Of a stretch of DNA of 64,000 nt, positions 11,435-33,303 are shown in pieces. The DNA is taken from assembly GCA_033964015.1 (NCBI GenBank), contig JAWWUD010000096.1, positions 429,561 through 493,560 of the forward strand. Reading direction: 5' to 3'. Numbering within the stretch: position 1 is the stretch's first letter; every line of letters starts with the position of its first letter. Origin of the DNA: Scolanthus callimorphus (lineage: Eukaryota; Cnidaria; Anthozoa; Actiniaria; Edwardsiidae). The notes below the pieces were generated by a model. It did no database searches. It was given only the letters and a program-made list of their open reading frames with translations, and was not told where the DNA came from. The position numbers and the translations under genes are program-made.

Positions 11435-13740
11435 TGTCAAAACATATCAAAACCTGTTGTAGTCCTTTAGATAGTCTCCTTGTTTTGTTTTAGTATCACC
11501 CAGTTTTCCCGTCAAAACTTGAAGTTTTCATGTGAAGACAGAACATGTTTTTCTCGCGCGTTTAGACGGGTAACTGCAACCGGCATTACTTGCTTTTTTT
11601 CATGTGTTTGTTTTGGCGGTTAGTTTCCTCGGCTTTTACATTTCTGTATCTCAGTTCACGTCACTGAGATAATGCATAAATTACGTATCACCGTACCCTA
11701 CCTACAAGTTGTTTCTCAATTTTATACGGCAAAGCATGTTTTAAAAACGCTTTACAGACGCTGATCAGGACAGACGTAATATGGGAGATTATAAATTTAA
11801 TCCGTTTCTTCGCGATTTTCGCGACAGGAAAATGAAATTGAAAACACCCAGAACGGAGTTATCTTCGTGTGCATCAATTTGAATTATATCAGATAACTAA
11901 AGACGAACCGTTATCTAAGCAAAAATGAATATAAATGAAGGTGCGTTCAGTGACTTTTTGTCTCGAAACAGATCGATAGGAGATGAGCTTTTAATTCAGA
12001 GCTTTCGATATTTTTGATTATTTTATCACTGATTTATACTGCAAGCTTCGTGCAGCTCAGCTTGCTCTTATACGGATTCATGACGAAGATATGACTAGTA
12101 CGATTCAAAGATATGATCTTACAAATGGAAGTGAAGTTTAGATAGTGCGCGAATATCTGTCAAATAAGGACTGATAGATGATATCGTACATTATTGAAAG
12201 CCGGAGCGTTTTAGATCGATAAAGGTGCCTTATTCTATTAAAGTTAATCCTAATATATAATCCGACACATTAAAAGGTTTACAAAATTCGCCATTTATTT
12301 CGCTCGATTTGACACCATGATAATGCATCCTGGCCATCCCGCTGTTTAAACGGCATGGGAGTTCTATAATGGAAATAAACGGATAAATATTTCATTAACA
12401 CTTTACCGCGATCAAACCTTTCAAGACAGGCGCATTTTTTTTTCTAAGTTTCGTTTGCATTTGTGGTGGAAAATTTGGTTTTAAAGCCTTATAGCCAGTC
12501 CTTATTGTTAAAAAAAACAACCAAAGCCTGCGTGAAATCGAGCAGAGCTGTTCTCGTTTGATTGACGGAAACCAGACCGCGGTTTGTCAGTCGGCGTAGT
12601 TCGCACAGAATATGAAAATTGCAGTTAAGGAATCCACAAAGCAATCCGAAAGCAGTCCACAAAGCCTCAACTTGCGCCAACTTAATTATTTGATCGGCAT
12701 CAAAGCGCTACTTCCTGAGCAAATCAGCGAGTAGCAGAGATCAACGGCACTGAAAAGTGTGCGCGAATTTGCGTTTAATTCAGACCTTCATAGTCTACAC
12801 GGTGACTCTAATAAACGCCAAACAGGCTAAAAACTTTCCATCTTACTTGACCAACATAATTGGGGAACTTTCTTCGCACTTTTAAGATTTCACACTTCAT
12901 GTTTGCCTCATCGTCCGCTGAATTCTTTTTCACCATTCCTCTACATTTACTGTATTTCTCCCACTTTTTGAACATGCGCTGTTGTCATACAGTTGTTGTA
13001 TTACATTTCCGCAAAAAACACCGGGTTTTCTATTCAATCGGGGTAGTTCTGGATTTTTAAAAACGTTCAAAATATAGCCAGACGTTTTTGTTTTCTCACT
13101 TTTAAAGAAAACACTTATGGCAGAATTTTAATTATGTTCCAACCTTTCCTTGTGTCATTCGCGCACAACCAAATATGCCCCCCCCCCCCCCCCGTCCTTT
13201 CCTGGTTTCTCTCCATAATCAGCTCTCAATCGCCTGCAAGTCGGCTTTCAAGAGAAACACGATAAGTTATCACATGAAAGAAGTGCATTCTAGACTTAAC
13301 AAGAGTAATCGTCTTAACAATCGGATTCCATAATCATACATATGCGATATAAAAAAAAATGATTTAGATACGACAAACGAATTGCCAAGTTTCAATTTTC
13401 AAAGACGACCGAATGTTAGCTGCTGTTTGAACATTGAAATTTCTACAATATTGGGGTGGCGAATGGTCGATCGGAAAAATGCAGATTAAATCTCGCGAAA
13501 GTCTTAGGTATCCTCGAAATCTTGGTTTATAGAAAGCTGGTCTCGTAATCTCGTTTTCTGAAAATTACAGATAACCAATGAGTCGTATGAAGAGCAATCT
13601 TTGCAGACTAGAATCGTCTCGATCTCAAAAAAACTTGATTTCTCGCTGTCTCGTGGAAAAAATACTGTCGCGTTTATCATTATTCGCCACCTCTATCTAT
13701 ACTACCAGACGTTTCGCGCATGTATTTTTTACGCGAGGAA
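11435..13740. other. Intergenic, no gene recognised
   Basis: Nothing with domain similarity or coherent exon structure was seen. A 16-base C-run lies near 13177-13193. Any promoter in this stretch is not identifiable by eye. Confidence 0.5.
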
Positions 13741-13750
13741 CGTCCATTAT

Positions 13751-14145
13751 ATAGAGTCCTAAGTGTGACGTCACAAATTTGAAAAATTTCCAATTTCAGA
13801 TTTTAGTCCACGGATAATGAAAGACCAACTTCGAAGAACGTTGCATGCAAAAAATGAGGTGAATCTATTGAAACGCGACCGAGCTATGGCCCAATGAATA
13901 CATAATTTTCTTTAACAAATCACTGTATTTTGGACTCAGTTCATAACGTTATGAACTGAACCAAAAATACAGTGATTTGTTAAAGAAAATTGTGTATTCA
14001 GCGGGCCATATCTCGGTCGCGTTTCAACCGATTCACCTCATTTTTGGTGTGTAGCTTTCAATCGATATGCCCTTTCGAAATCAAGGAACAAATATGGCTA
14101 AATCGAACACTTTGTTTTTGTGACGTCATCACTTTAGGACTCTAT
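13751..14145. mobile_element. 395-bp foldback element
   Basis: The sequence folds on a centre near 13945 (TCATAACGTTATGA). ATAGAGTCCTAAGTGTGACG at the left returns as the inverse ending AGGACTCTAT. The arms keep matching inward (GAAACGCGACCGAG, TTTAACAAATCACTGTATTT). It is flanked by TTA/TA-like bases. No coding capacity. Confidence 0.75.
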
Positions 14146-14479
14146 TATCTCAGCGTCACTCCAGAAAATTTTCCCGCCCTTTTTTGGCGCACGCGCTCGT
14201 ACAACACACAGGAAACCCACAACATAAATAAGATTGCTTTTGAAGATTACACCAAATCTATTGTCTATTCTTTTCTGTAAAAGAAAGATGGGTAATTGAA
14301 GGTACAGCCGCTATTTAAAATAATTTATGATATAGCTACAACGTAACGATCGCTCTGATTCGTCCACATCTATGCTCTATTGCACCGATAAAGTAATGGT
14401 TTGTATTATGGTCTCGTGCCTCTTTTCAAAAACCTGGATCCGTCCCAGCATACTCCTCCTTTTTCAAACGAAAACGGAT

Positions 14480-14866
14480 ACTTTTTTCTCCGGATACGGC
14501 TATCGTCCACACTACAACGCCGAAAACGATCACCGAAAACAGATCAATACCAAAATGCTCTCCAGAGTGGAGCGATTTGAAAACGGTGCTGTTTGAAAAC
14601 GCTGTTTTCTAGTGTGGACGGGTGAAAACGATGCTATGTGAAAACGATGACGTCAGCACAGCAAACCCGACCAATTTCGCGGGCCAACAGTTCGAAACGC
14701 GCGTGCATTGAGTGATGGAGCTTGTTTGAGCATCGTACGGATAGGCGTTGTAGTGTGGACGGGCGAAAACGATACGAAAACGATAAGTGTGGACGCAAAT
14801 CTTTTTGAAAACGGAGCAAAAAGTATCCTTTTTCGATTGAAAACGGTGTAGTGTGGAAGGGGTCTA
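14480..14866. repeat. GTGTGGACGGGCGAAAACG-type repeat
   Basis: The stretch repeatedly carries GAAAACG and AGTGTGGACGG in both orientations (for example CGTCCACACTACAACGCCG at the left, GGCGTTGTAGTGTGGACGG near 14745). This is the structure of a dispersed inverted-repeat element with multiple internal ends. The coding frames across it are repeat translations. Confidence 0.6.
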
Positions 14867-14879
14867 AATGCATGCTTTT

Positions 14880-17800
14880 AAATCAAGTAAGTGTTCAATA
14901 CCCTTCTGTACAACGTAAACCATGTCCATGTATCATGCATTATAAGGAAGCGACGCCCCTTTTTTCGTATTTTCTTAGGCAGACAAACTACACAAAAACT
15001 GAACACTGATCGCTTAGTGGCATTTTGTTCACTACTTTGAGATATGATTTGACATCATAAGTGGGCGAGTTAAATACGATTTACTTCCAACTATACAAGC
15101 ATGCATGGTTCATACTATGGTTGGAGCAACGATAAAATAATGGAAATGATTGATTGTAAAAATGGACGGCAGCTATGTTCGAAAGTATTTCAACACTGTA
15201 GTAACCTGGTAACTGTTTTCGTCACAAGATGGCGGCCTTGTTATTTATAAGAGGGCGTCGTTTTCCTTGTTTTGTTGTTGCTGTTGTTGTTGTGTTGCTC
15301 AGTGTTCAGGTTATTTTTATTTTGTGGGGGAGGGGCAAGTGGGCTATTCGCACCTGTATCTCGACGGACAGCTCATTAATTTATACGAAACCCTATTAAT
15401 TTATTGTTTAAGTGAATTGTCCATAGATTTCATGTTCAAGCAAACATTAAGCGTTATACTTTTGGTCAAGAGCCGCCAAACGTATTGCCCCTACAAAGCT
15501 TCAAAACCGTATGCCCTAAATGCTCTATAATATTGCTTAAAAGCTTTTTTCCATGCAAACATCCTGGCGTTTCAGGCAGTTTGTCTCCCGACGTGCTGGG
15601 TTGGCAGATGTGTAGTCGTTAAATTCGGCTTTTCAAAAAAATATTCAAATGAATTAAAAGCCGGTTTTATCATGTAAAGATATCTTAATGACTCAAGGCA
15701 GTGACACACAGGCGCTCCAAAAATCAATTTTATCAGTCGAGATGAAAAATTGATCAAAAAGTAAAATTCATGATTATGATGCATTTAAATGGCCAGTTAT
15801 TTAACACTCTGTTTGGGTAGATTTTGACGTTATTAATAAAGTGTTCTATTTAGGGTAGATGTTATTTTTGAGTTCATTAAGAACGGCTATCATTGCGAGT
15901 TTAAGATTAATAAGAGAGACTTTCAAAACTGTTTGTCTTGTGAGACAAAAGCCAGCGGAAATGATGAAGAATCTGACAGCTGCATAAGTCTCTCTCGCCT
16001 TCAGCTCTTCGTATGTCAAAACTACTTCGCCTGCTTGAAATTTTAAGAATTCGTCCTAAAAAGCTGTCTGCCCTCTTGAAGGATAAATTAGTTCTTCAAT
16101 ATCTTGTGCTGGGTGTCTTTATGATCTAAACAGCTTTCAGCGAGAAAGGAAAACATTCTGAACCAAAAGAAAGTAAGTATAGAGAGTCGGGGTCACATTT
16201 TGACAATTTTCTACACTCCATTTTGTAAGATGTATACTCAAATAATAAGTTATCTAATGAATCCAGTTTTTGCCGTTCCGCGAACTAATATATATAAGTG
16301 AAGAACATATACTCACCGTTTGTTATTTAAAACAGATCACGAAGAAGAAACAGGCAACTTTGCGCGCTATATATATTGTTATTTTATTACGAAAACGTTT
16401 CGCATGTTTTTTGAAAAACGTTCACATGTATTTTAAACCGAAGCGTGGTAAATGTCCTCTTCATCAAAAATATTATATTAAACTAAATCAAGAAGTCTCA
16501 AATTTGCAGAGTCGAAGAAGCGCATTGATTCTTGATATTTTTAAACTTGCCCTGGGTTATTTTGGACTTTTTAATTTATTATTTTCAGAAAGGAATAAGT
16601 ACCTTTTTAAAAGGGGAATGCTTGTTTTTCTTTCACAAAAACAAAAAAAACATTGAGACTTTCAGTTGAGGTGAACTTTAGAGTACAACATTTAATAAAT
16701 GTAAATAATCCAGAGTCTTATCAAGAAGTACATCATCAATAACTATTGTACGGGCAGTTGGAATTAGTGTTGTATAATTGATTTCACACATATTACTGAT
16801 TACATGAATGAGATTACGACAAGGGTAGGCGGAGTTTCAATTATTTTTTCTATCCTTTTCAAAATACCTTAATAAAAATTTGTTTACAAGCAACTCCTAA
16901 ACTTGTTTTGTGAAGAATTTCACTTTTAGAATGGCTAGTTCACAAACTCAAGCCTTCTGTTTACGAAACGATTTATTTTTTTGTGTAATAGTCTACATGG
17001 TGATTTCCAATGGCAGATTTCTTGCATTCCGTGGTGGAAAAACTATAGAAACCCAATCTTAAAATAGCCCGGTCCGTGAAAATGAAATGTCATCTATGCT
17101 TAGGCTGATCACTCATCTTCTGTTAGTAGTGATGAATTCTCGGTTTTAATCACACGATATAGTGCATGTTTGGCGGTAGTGAAGTTAGTCACATGTGCAG
17201 GTGGGAAATGTGTATGGCGTATGCGTTCACAAAGTGAGGGCAGGCTTGTGAGTTTATGCTAGCGTGGCTCTAGCATGGAAAACGTCGCATTCCTGGCAAT
17301 TATAATGCCCATAATACCTTTCGTCAAAGCTTTGTGCCTTTCCTTTTCTGACTAATTTTATCGAAACACAATATACTGAGGCGAGATTCCTAAAAGTCCC
17401 AAGCAATTTTTGATAGCGCTGACTCAAGTTTTTTAGGCTAAACAGATTGCGACGACGGCAGCAATTTTTGAAAGCGCCGACTCAAGTTTTTTTCGTTAAC
17501 CTTTTCGAGGCTAAACAGGTCGTGACGACTGCAGCGAGGACGACAACGCCGACAGAGAACAATACACTGTAATTACAGAGCGCAGTTCTTGCACGTGCAA
17601 ATTCCAACATGCAAAATGCATTTCCGCCGTTCTCCAAAGCTAGCGTGAAACTGTAAAGGCAGGAAATCACAGGACACAAATTCCCTAAAACATATTTTAG
17701 GTCAATGTTGCGCGTTGTTCACGGCTTACGTGAACCCCAAGCCGCACTAAAAAATATTTGTTTCAAGCTGAACAAACTTAATGCGCCAACTAGAGCGCGG

Positions 17801-18230
17801 GTCGACTTTACAATCATCAAACTAGCAAATGTTGAAGGTAATGTTGAGCGACAAGCTGAGCAGGGCTGTCTCGTTTGTTATTGCGATGTTGTTATATTCG
17901 TGTTTAATATTATAGCAAATAGATGTGAGTTTGCTGTTATGGAGGTATTAAATATGCAAATAAAATGCTTAACGATTAATCAAGTGTGAAACGTGGCAAA
18001 GTGCGGTGAGTCAAAGAGAGACGAGAGGGACACGGCCTTGGTCGTTTGTGTTTGCCATGTGCTACAACCAAATGCATAAGTCGTTGGAGCACCTAGTCCT
18101 TCCTTCCTCCAGACCTTCCTCCTTCCCCTCTCAATGTTGAAGGGAGGGCAGGGAAAGCGTGTTCTCTCGACAAAGTGTTAAAACATTTTGCATTTGATTG
18201 TAGCTGTGTGTAGCCTGCGTTATGGCTGGT
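14880..18230. other. Intergenic, no gene recognised
   Basis: The longest open frame (16270-16656, 128 codons, lysine-rich, in AT-rich DNA) has no recognised domain and no splice context, so it is not called. An imperfect tandem duplication of about 65 bases lies at 17400-17520. It contains AGCAATTTTTGA, GACTCAAGTTTTTT and GGCTAAACAG twice. Confidence 0.45.
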
Positions 18231-18235
18231 TTCCA

Positions 18236-18349
18236 TATAGTCTTATCTGTCGTATCTGTCGCATCAGTCGACTGTGAAACAATGGAAATTGGAAATATTC
18301 TTTTATTTCACGGTTGACTGATACGACAGATACGACAGATAAGACTATA
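18236..18349. repeat. Inverted repeat, 44-bp arms
   Basis: TATAGTCTTATCTGTCGTAT begins an arm that returns inverted ending at 18349, with about 28 bases between. The short tandem TGTCGTATC occurs inside each arm. It is probably a MITE. Confidence 0.75.
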
Positions 18350-18473
18350 CGCCGCGCCAGTAGCGCTCACATGACTCCCGATCGCTAGTGGCGTCCGCAG
18401 GCTAAAGCTGCATATGGTGTGTTCAACGACCTTTTGTCGGCACACAAAATACCTCAACTTGGTGCGTAACATT

Positions 18474-18767
18474 GGCCGTTTTCACACTAGAAGACGAACA
18501 AATCGTCTAGACGGACAAATCGTCTGACGATTTGTTCGTCTTTGTACGTCTAGTGTGAATTCAGGTCGGACTTTAGTCGATTTATTCGTCTATACGAACA
18601 AGTTGTCTATGAAAAATCGTCTTCCTAGACGACCAAACAGACGAACAAATTCAGACGATTTGTTCGTCTGAAAATTTGTTCGTCCCGTTTTCACATCAGA
18701 CGATTTGTTCGTCTACAGACGATTTGTCCGTCCAGACGATTTGTTCGTCTCTAGTGTGAAAACGGCC
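18474..18767. mobile_element. TIR element built of repeated GACGATTTGTTCGTC palindromes
   Basis: Ends GGCCGTTTTCACACTAG and the inverse CTAGTGTGAAAACGGCC enclose at least eight copies of the 15-base motif GACGATTTGTTCGTC or its partial inverse. The repeats look like multiplied transposase-binding sites. Flanking ATT on both sides may be the target duplication. Confidence 0.75.
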
Positions 18768-19064
18768 ATTGTTGCGTTACAAATTGATGATCAATGTTGC
18801 GCGCGCTTTTCATCTCGCCCCACAACTTGTCACGCAACAAAAGTAAAAACTTACTGCGCGAAGCAGAGCGCTATCAGTGATCACCAATACAAATTACTGT
18901 TGCGCGACAAGTTGACAAAAAGAGAGCAACAAATATTTTACTTGCAATACAATAACGTTGCGTGACAAGTTGAGTGATTTTTTAATCAAATTTTTCTTCT
19001 TTTTGTCAGGTTTTTACACTGCCAACAGAACATCGCTTGTCAGCTATCCACCTCGCTGTTCGCC

Positions 19065-28115
<9,051 letters not shown>

Positions 28116-28189
28116 GAGAATATATAGAACACACGGACAGTAAAGGCGTCCTCCGCCTCTAAACAGACTATTTACTCACGGGGGGCGGT

Positions 28190-28400
28190 GGGACTCCCCT
28201 ATTTCTGGCGCGGGAATGTTCGTGGGGAAATTTTGATTTTACCCCTAAAAGGTACAAAAAAAGGCGTGGCTTAGTTGATTGTGACCCTAAAAAGGTACCA
28301 ACAAATGTGATATTGACGGGATCAATTGATAAAAACTTTGTTGCTTTGGTTCGTCAGAACAGCCCCAAAAAAGAGAATCCCCCTCCCCCCCGGTTTTACT
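28190..28400. mobile_element. Degraded poly-G hAT-like element
   Basis: Left CGGGGGGCGGTGGGACTCCC, internal ACCCCTAAAAGGTAC and right CCCCCTCCCCCCCGG resemble the 2487-2936 family. Flanks TTTACTCA and TTTTACTA give only an imperfect duplication. It falls in the probable 3' UTR of the FIH-like gene. Confidence 0.6.
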
Positions 28401-31400
28401 AGGTCCTCTTTCTCGGGTAGTAACCCATATCAACCACCTGAATAACAAACTGGGGGTCTTTATTATTATTCAGCACATCGTTGCGAACTTTGATGCATTT
28501 GATCTCATAAAAATACGTAAAGGAAATTTGTTTTCTGGGATATATTTTCGTGCTATCGATGTGCTAAATGCCCTCTCCTTTTGTAGTGTGGGAGACGTTT
28601 TACAGATAGAGCGTTGCATTCTTCTTTTGTTGCGCACGAAGCGCGGCCTTATTTTAATAAATGCATTTCACCAAGCCTCGGATAAATAGATAAACATTCC
28701 ATTTTTGCGTGTGTAGCAACCAAAGCCTGTACAATCTTCATACGGGCAAAGCACGCCGCAAGTGACGAAATTATTGTTCTTCATGTGCGTAAAGCGCGGC
28801 CCGAATAATGAATTTCTATGCTTGAAACGTCGAACCCACGCTGACTTAAGGTGTCAGTGACTGCCCGCCAGGGACCGGTTCCTGAAAGGTTTGATAAAGT
28901 ATCCGCGGCGATAAAAGTGATCTGTTCTCGGTTTGTTCAGGATTTATCCGTTGGATAAGCGTTTCACTGATAACTCCTTTAGGGAGTTTAAGGCGATTCT
29001 GTTGAAAACGATTTACTACCTAGATTATTTCAAGCTTGGTAGAATTGATGCCCAAGGGCATTCAGAAATGCAATAAAAAGATGGGGTCACCATGCTCGTT
29101 TTCGCGCTGTTGGACCGTTTGATTAATTTTACTGTTTGACAAAATAATAATCGAAATTCAAAAATTACGAAAAAGTTTGCTTTTTCTCGCCTGTAGTAGT
29201 GATATTGTTGGTATTTTAACTTTGTTTGGGTTATGATTTCATATTCTCTCAGGAATTTGATCCGATAGGGGATGGGCTAATGCAACAAGAAAATGGGCCG
29301 CTAATTACTCAGCTCAAACATGTTTCTACTAAATGACATGTGTCTGCTTCGAATGTAGTGTCTGTAGCGGTTGATTTCAGTGAAAAAAATGGGTGTCACC
29401 ATCTTTTTTCTGTTAGATCACCAGATCATAAATCGCGTGCTTTTTGTGTGTTTGTTTTGCCTTATTTTGCTCGCGAGCACACTTCTCGACGATTATTTCG
29501 AACTAAATGCACGCGCGGCCGTGTGCAGAAGAGATGCGCGGTGTAATTCAAGGGAACGACCTTTGGGAAGGGGGGCTTTTTTGGGAAGTTATTCAATTTG
29601 CTTCGTTGTGCGTGCCCTTATCAGTTTTCTCAGGTGACAACCTAGCCCTTGCGGCCTGGTCGATCTCCCCTTTCAGGGCATCAGGTTTCGAGGACCCCCC
29701 CCCCCCCCCCCCCCCCCCATCCTCCTTTCGCTCACCCCTAAATGAAGTAATCCCCCCAAAATCCCCCCCCCCTAAAAAAAATGACCGGTCCCTCAGAGAG
29801 TTCTATCTTCTATAAACTTCATCAAAATCTAATTTGCAAAATGGACGAGTCCAGCTATAACGCACGCGGCCACGCGCGCGCTGCATGTCGGTAGATGTGG
29901 GATATTTGCCGAACTACAAACTGCTAAAAAGCGCGCGCTGCATTCTGGTAGTTATGGAACACGGCTTGGGCATTTCTGAATGAAGAAGAGCGCGCGCACT
30001 TATATCTGGAATCGTCCATTCTTTGGTGGTATCGAGACAGAATTTGCTCCAATCCTTTTTGTTCAAGCACAAATTTCAGTCAATCTTCTCGGCTTTTCAA
30101 TGGTGATTTGCACTTTAATGAACCATTTAACACTAGTGTTTTACTACATTATATATTTTAGTGCAACATTTTCTTATATAACGCGTCTAGTGCTAGCGGT
30201 GGTGTTTGCCAATATTGCGCCACAAGCCCCCTTCTTCATCCTCTTCATCCTCTACCTCGCAAGTGTACTACTTGTTACATCGCCCTTGCATCGCATTCTG
30301 TCTGTAATCCCCGTTGTGCCCAGGTGGTTAGTAGCGCACCACGTAAGTGCAGCCATTGGTATCCTCAGCTTTGCCGATTCCCAGGTCTTTACCCTCCCCC
30401 CAACTTCTGCAACATATTACCAGATGAGCCCCCAAATTGGACACCTGTTGAATTTACAATAGAATCGTATGATATTTCTTTGTGTAAATTAAGGACGAGA
30501 TATCATAGGATTCAAGTATATTCAAAGCGTTCAGTCGGTAGATTCCGCCGAAGATAGCACTCAAAAAGGCGATATCGCCCTCGTCGCTGCGCGTCTCGTG
30601 CGGATATCTCTTCTTTCGTGCTATTTTCTTAGCGGAATCTAGCCTCCTGAAGCTTTGAATAATCCTATAATATCATCTACCATTGCTAAGACCATATTCA
30701 ACCTCAATCAGTCTTTTTAGAAAATATTTACGCACAAAATTACACAACGTAAAGGATTTTGAGCAACGGGAGAAAAAAAAATGAAATTCAAGAAATGAAA
30801 TGAATTTCGACAGCAAAATTAAGAAAAAGAAAACGCATGGTGCATATTTGAATAAATATTACATGGACTCGAGATATCGTTCTGTGTCCACCATCGATTT
30901 TGGCTTGCAAGCCACCCCAGATAACCGAGTAGCACGCGATTCGATCGACGAGCTGCGAGCGCACTTGACAAACATACAGGTCAAAATTTTCAGCGTGGTG
31001 GAAGCAAGTCATCATTATGAAAAAAAATAAATGGTGTGTTTTTGTCGTACGCATATCTGTCGCATTTAAGCCGACGAGAACTCCCTTCGCAGTACTTGAC
31101 TAGATTCTCGCCTTGATTTGTACTGTGATTCAATCTATTCAATCTATTGACAATACAAGTTGATGCTCTATAACTAATTTTGGGGTTGATAATGTCGGGC
31201 GACTTTTAAAGAATTGAAACATAGTAGGACATCGCTGCTACCTCTGGGATTTGGGTCAAATAATTTAAGGAATGATTTAGTGTATTTTACAAGTTTTATA
31301 CATGACTGTCGAGACTTGTTATATGTAACTGCGATTGCTTTGCATTCTCATTTGCTACTCATTTATCTCAGCCAATCAAATTCTGCAGTAAATGCAGATG

Positions 31401-31670
31401 TGGAATTACTTAGTAATTGGTTCGGCTTGCTATTGGCTGAGAAAAAAGCCATTCAGGAGCACGTTTTGATTTCTCTTGATTCTAATTGGCTAGCGATATT
31501 GCTCAATGACGATTGTTTTCATGACGGTCAATGAAATCCGCTCTAAGCGAACCTCCCGCATGCAACACAAAAATGAGAAAGAAAACGTGCCATGCATCAA
31601 CACGGTCACGTGATATGACGTCATCAGTGAAACCATCAAATCTTATCAGGAGCTCGACTTCTATGCTGTG
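28400..31670. other. Region between convergent genes, no exon recognised
   Basis: AATAAA at 28656-28661 could end the FIH-like transcript. A 3' end for the minus-strand CAP/EGF gene was not found. Dispersed repeats are present: 30030-30250 resembles 50120-50345, and the GTGCTATCGATGTGCT stretch near 28550 recurs at 63797. A long C-run lies near 29697-29719. The hydrophobic open frame 29980-30462 runs through repeat sequence and is not called. Confidence 0.4.
30540..30641. repeat. Foldback hairpin with CTCGTC/TCTCG loop
   Basis: AGATTCCGCCGAAGATAGCAC returns as GTGCTATTTTCTTAGCGGAATCT. Inner GGCGATATC pairs loosely with GCGGATATC, and the apex is CCCTCGTCGCTGCGCGTCTCG. It is a small foldback repeat. 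Confidence 0.6.
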
Positions 31671-31676
31671 TCTAAA

Positions 31677-31984
31677 TATATTTAGTCAAATCACACTAGT
31701 GGTCTATTGTCAATGGTGCGTTCTGATTGGTTGAGCTACTAGTAGGCTATAAGTAATAGCCTACTAGTAGCGAAGAGTGTCGGATTTGAAAGCCAGAAAA
31801 TGTCAAATGAACAGACGAGAAAACGTTTTTGGCTGTACAAATTGACCTACTAGTGTGATTTGACTAAAACAATTATTCCTCTCGCCCTCATGGCCTCTGA
31901 GTCAATAGCCCATTCGGCCTTCTGCCTCATGGGCTATTGACTCAGTGCCCATTCGGGCGAGAGGAATAATTGTTAAATACTAGT
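31677..31984. mobile_element. Half-palindrome copy of the CAATTATTCCTC element
   Basis: It carries TTTAGTCAAATCACACTAGT, TTCTGATTGGTTGAGCTACT, AGTGTCGGATTTGAAAGCCA and the terminal hairpin CAATTATTCCTCTCGCCCTC to its inverse GAGAGGAATAATTG. All are as in one arm of 10081-10663. Confidence 0.75.
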
Positions 31985-32159
31985 TGTAGCTCTCGATAAA
32001 AGTGCCAACGAGCAATAGAACAATGAGTCATGTTTTGCCCTTTTGAAAAATATGAGTTCCTCTGACACACTGCTGCCCTAATTTCATTTGGCCGACTATA
32101 GATCACTCCCTGAGACAAATATCTATCTCAAAATGTCATACATATATGTACTGTCGTAT

Positions 32160-33303
32160 GTACTAATTAACGCAATTTGTAATAAAGTTGACAGACGCAC
32201 TTTGTAATAAAGTTGACGCACTTTGTAACTAAAAAGCTGACGCAATTTGTAACAAGTCTCTGTCGCAGATTGTGATAAAAAAACTGACGCAATTTGTAAT
32301 AAGCCCCTGTCGCAATTTGTAATAAAGCAAATTCTAGAAAAAATCATCTTGATGGCTCTTGATTCTTCTGGATTTTGCTGACCTAATCACACGAACAACT
32401 TGACAAACGCAAACAGGCGATTCCATGCTATTGTTCGGAGGTATACACTCTTTTTTTATAAGAACGTCTAATTTCAGTTGAGGCTGGGTCGTTCTTACTT
32501 TTGGAGCAGTTTCAGGCTGGAAATGTTCTTACGGGTGTTCTTATATTCCAGTGACGTCGGAACCTGAAATATGATTGATCTTATAGAAGGACTACATACC
32601 AATGAAGTATCTTAAAAGAGAGTTTATAAATTACAATATTGAAGGCCGTTATTATTAACACATTTGATTCTGGATTTTAGAACGCATCACTGAAAATAAA
32701 TCTCTTTTGCTCCTATCTGAGGCTCAGGCATGTTCTTAGCATGTTCTTAAAATTTTGGTAAATTTCAGGCTGAACGTTCTTATGAAAAGGTTCTTATAAA
32801 AAAAAGAGTGTATACTTTCGCAATGGCGGCGATTCCTCTGGCCTCGCAAGTGTAAGAAAGCTTATGAGTCTCGCAAGTGTAAGAAAGCTTATGAGTCGCC
32901 ATGGTCCTTCTAGCGAAGTTGTTTTCGTGAATTCAAGCGTAGCCCCCTGTATATAGCCACTCCCTAATGAAATTTATTTTCGTACGTTTTGGGAGGAAGA
33001 TACCAAAAATTCAGAAATAAATCGTTTGTTCATGACCGGATATTACCTCTCTTTAGTACTCTGTCATTGATTATATTCTACATATTGCATCTATTTTGTA
33101 TATGAACACACAATGTTGACTTGCCGATCATGGTTTGCCTCTAACAAGTCTACCATGTTTATACTTTATACTAATACTAAATTTTACTAATACTAAGCTT
33201 TTCTTAAGTTTGAGAAGCCAACCATATTTGTAATTTGCTTTTATTACAAATTGCGTCAGGTATTACAAAGTGCGTCAATTATTACAAAGTGCGACAGCAC
33301 AAT
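32160..33303. mobile_element. Foldback element with terminal arrays of GACGCAATTTGTAATAA
   Basis: About eight direct copies of a 20-25 base unit (TGACGCAATTTGTAATAA variants) occupy 32160-32340. The same unit returns inverted at 33235-33303. This is the layout of foldback (FB-type) elements. The second copy, 34170-34966, keeps more of the right-hand array. The interior has no coding frame. Confidence 0.7.
32446..32810. mobile_element. 365-bp MITE with TA target duplication and a paralogous empty site
   Basis: The element begins CACTCTTTTTTTATAAGAACG and ends with the inverse GTTCTTATAAAAAAAAGAGTG. It is flanked by TA (32444-32445, 32811-32812). In copy B of the segmental duplication the site reads GGTATATACTTTCGC at about 34420, exactly the sequence expected without the element and one TA. 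Internal GTTCTTA motifs repeat. Ends and TA duplication suggest a Tc1/mariner-type element. Confidence 0.85.

Noticed and set aside
16270..16656. 128-codon lysine-rich open frame
   Set aside because: AT-rich composition, no recognised motif and no neighbouring exons. Its length is possible by chance in this composition.
29980..30462. 160-codon hydrophobic open frame resembling a membrane protein
   Set aside because: It overlaps a dispersed repeat shared with 50120-50345, has no recognised domain and no splice or promoter context.
32123..32347. Repetitive minus-strand open frame across GACGCAATTTGTAATAA units
   Set aside because: It is a translation of the foldback array. The equivalent array in the second copy shifts frame.
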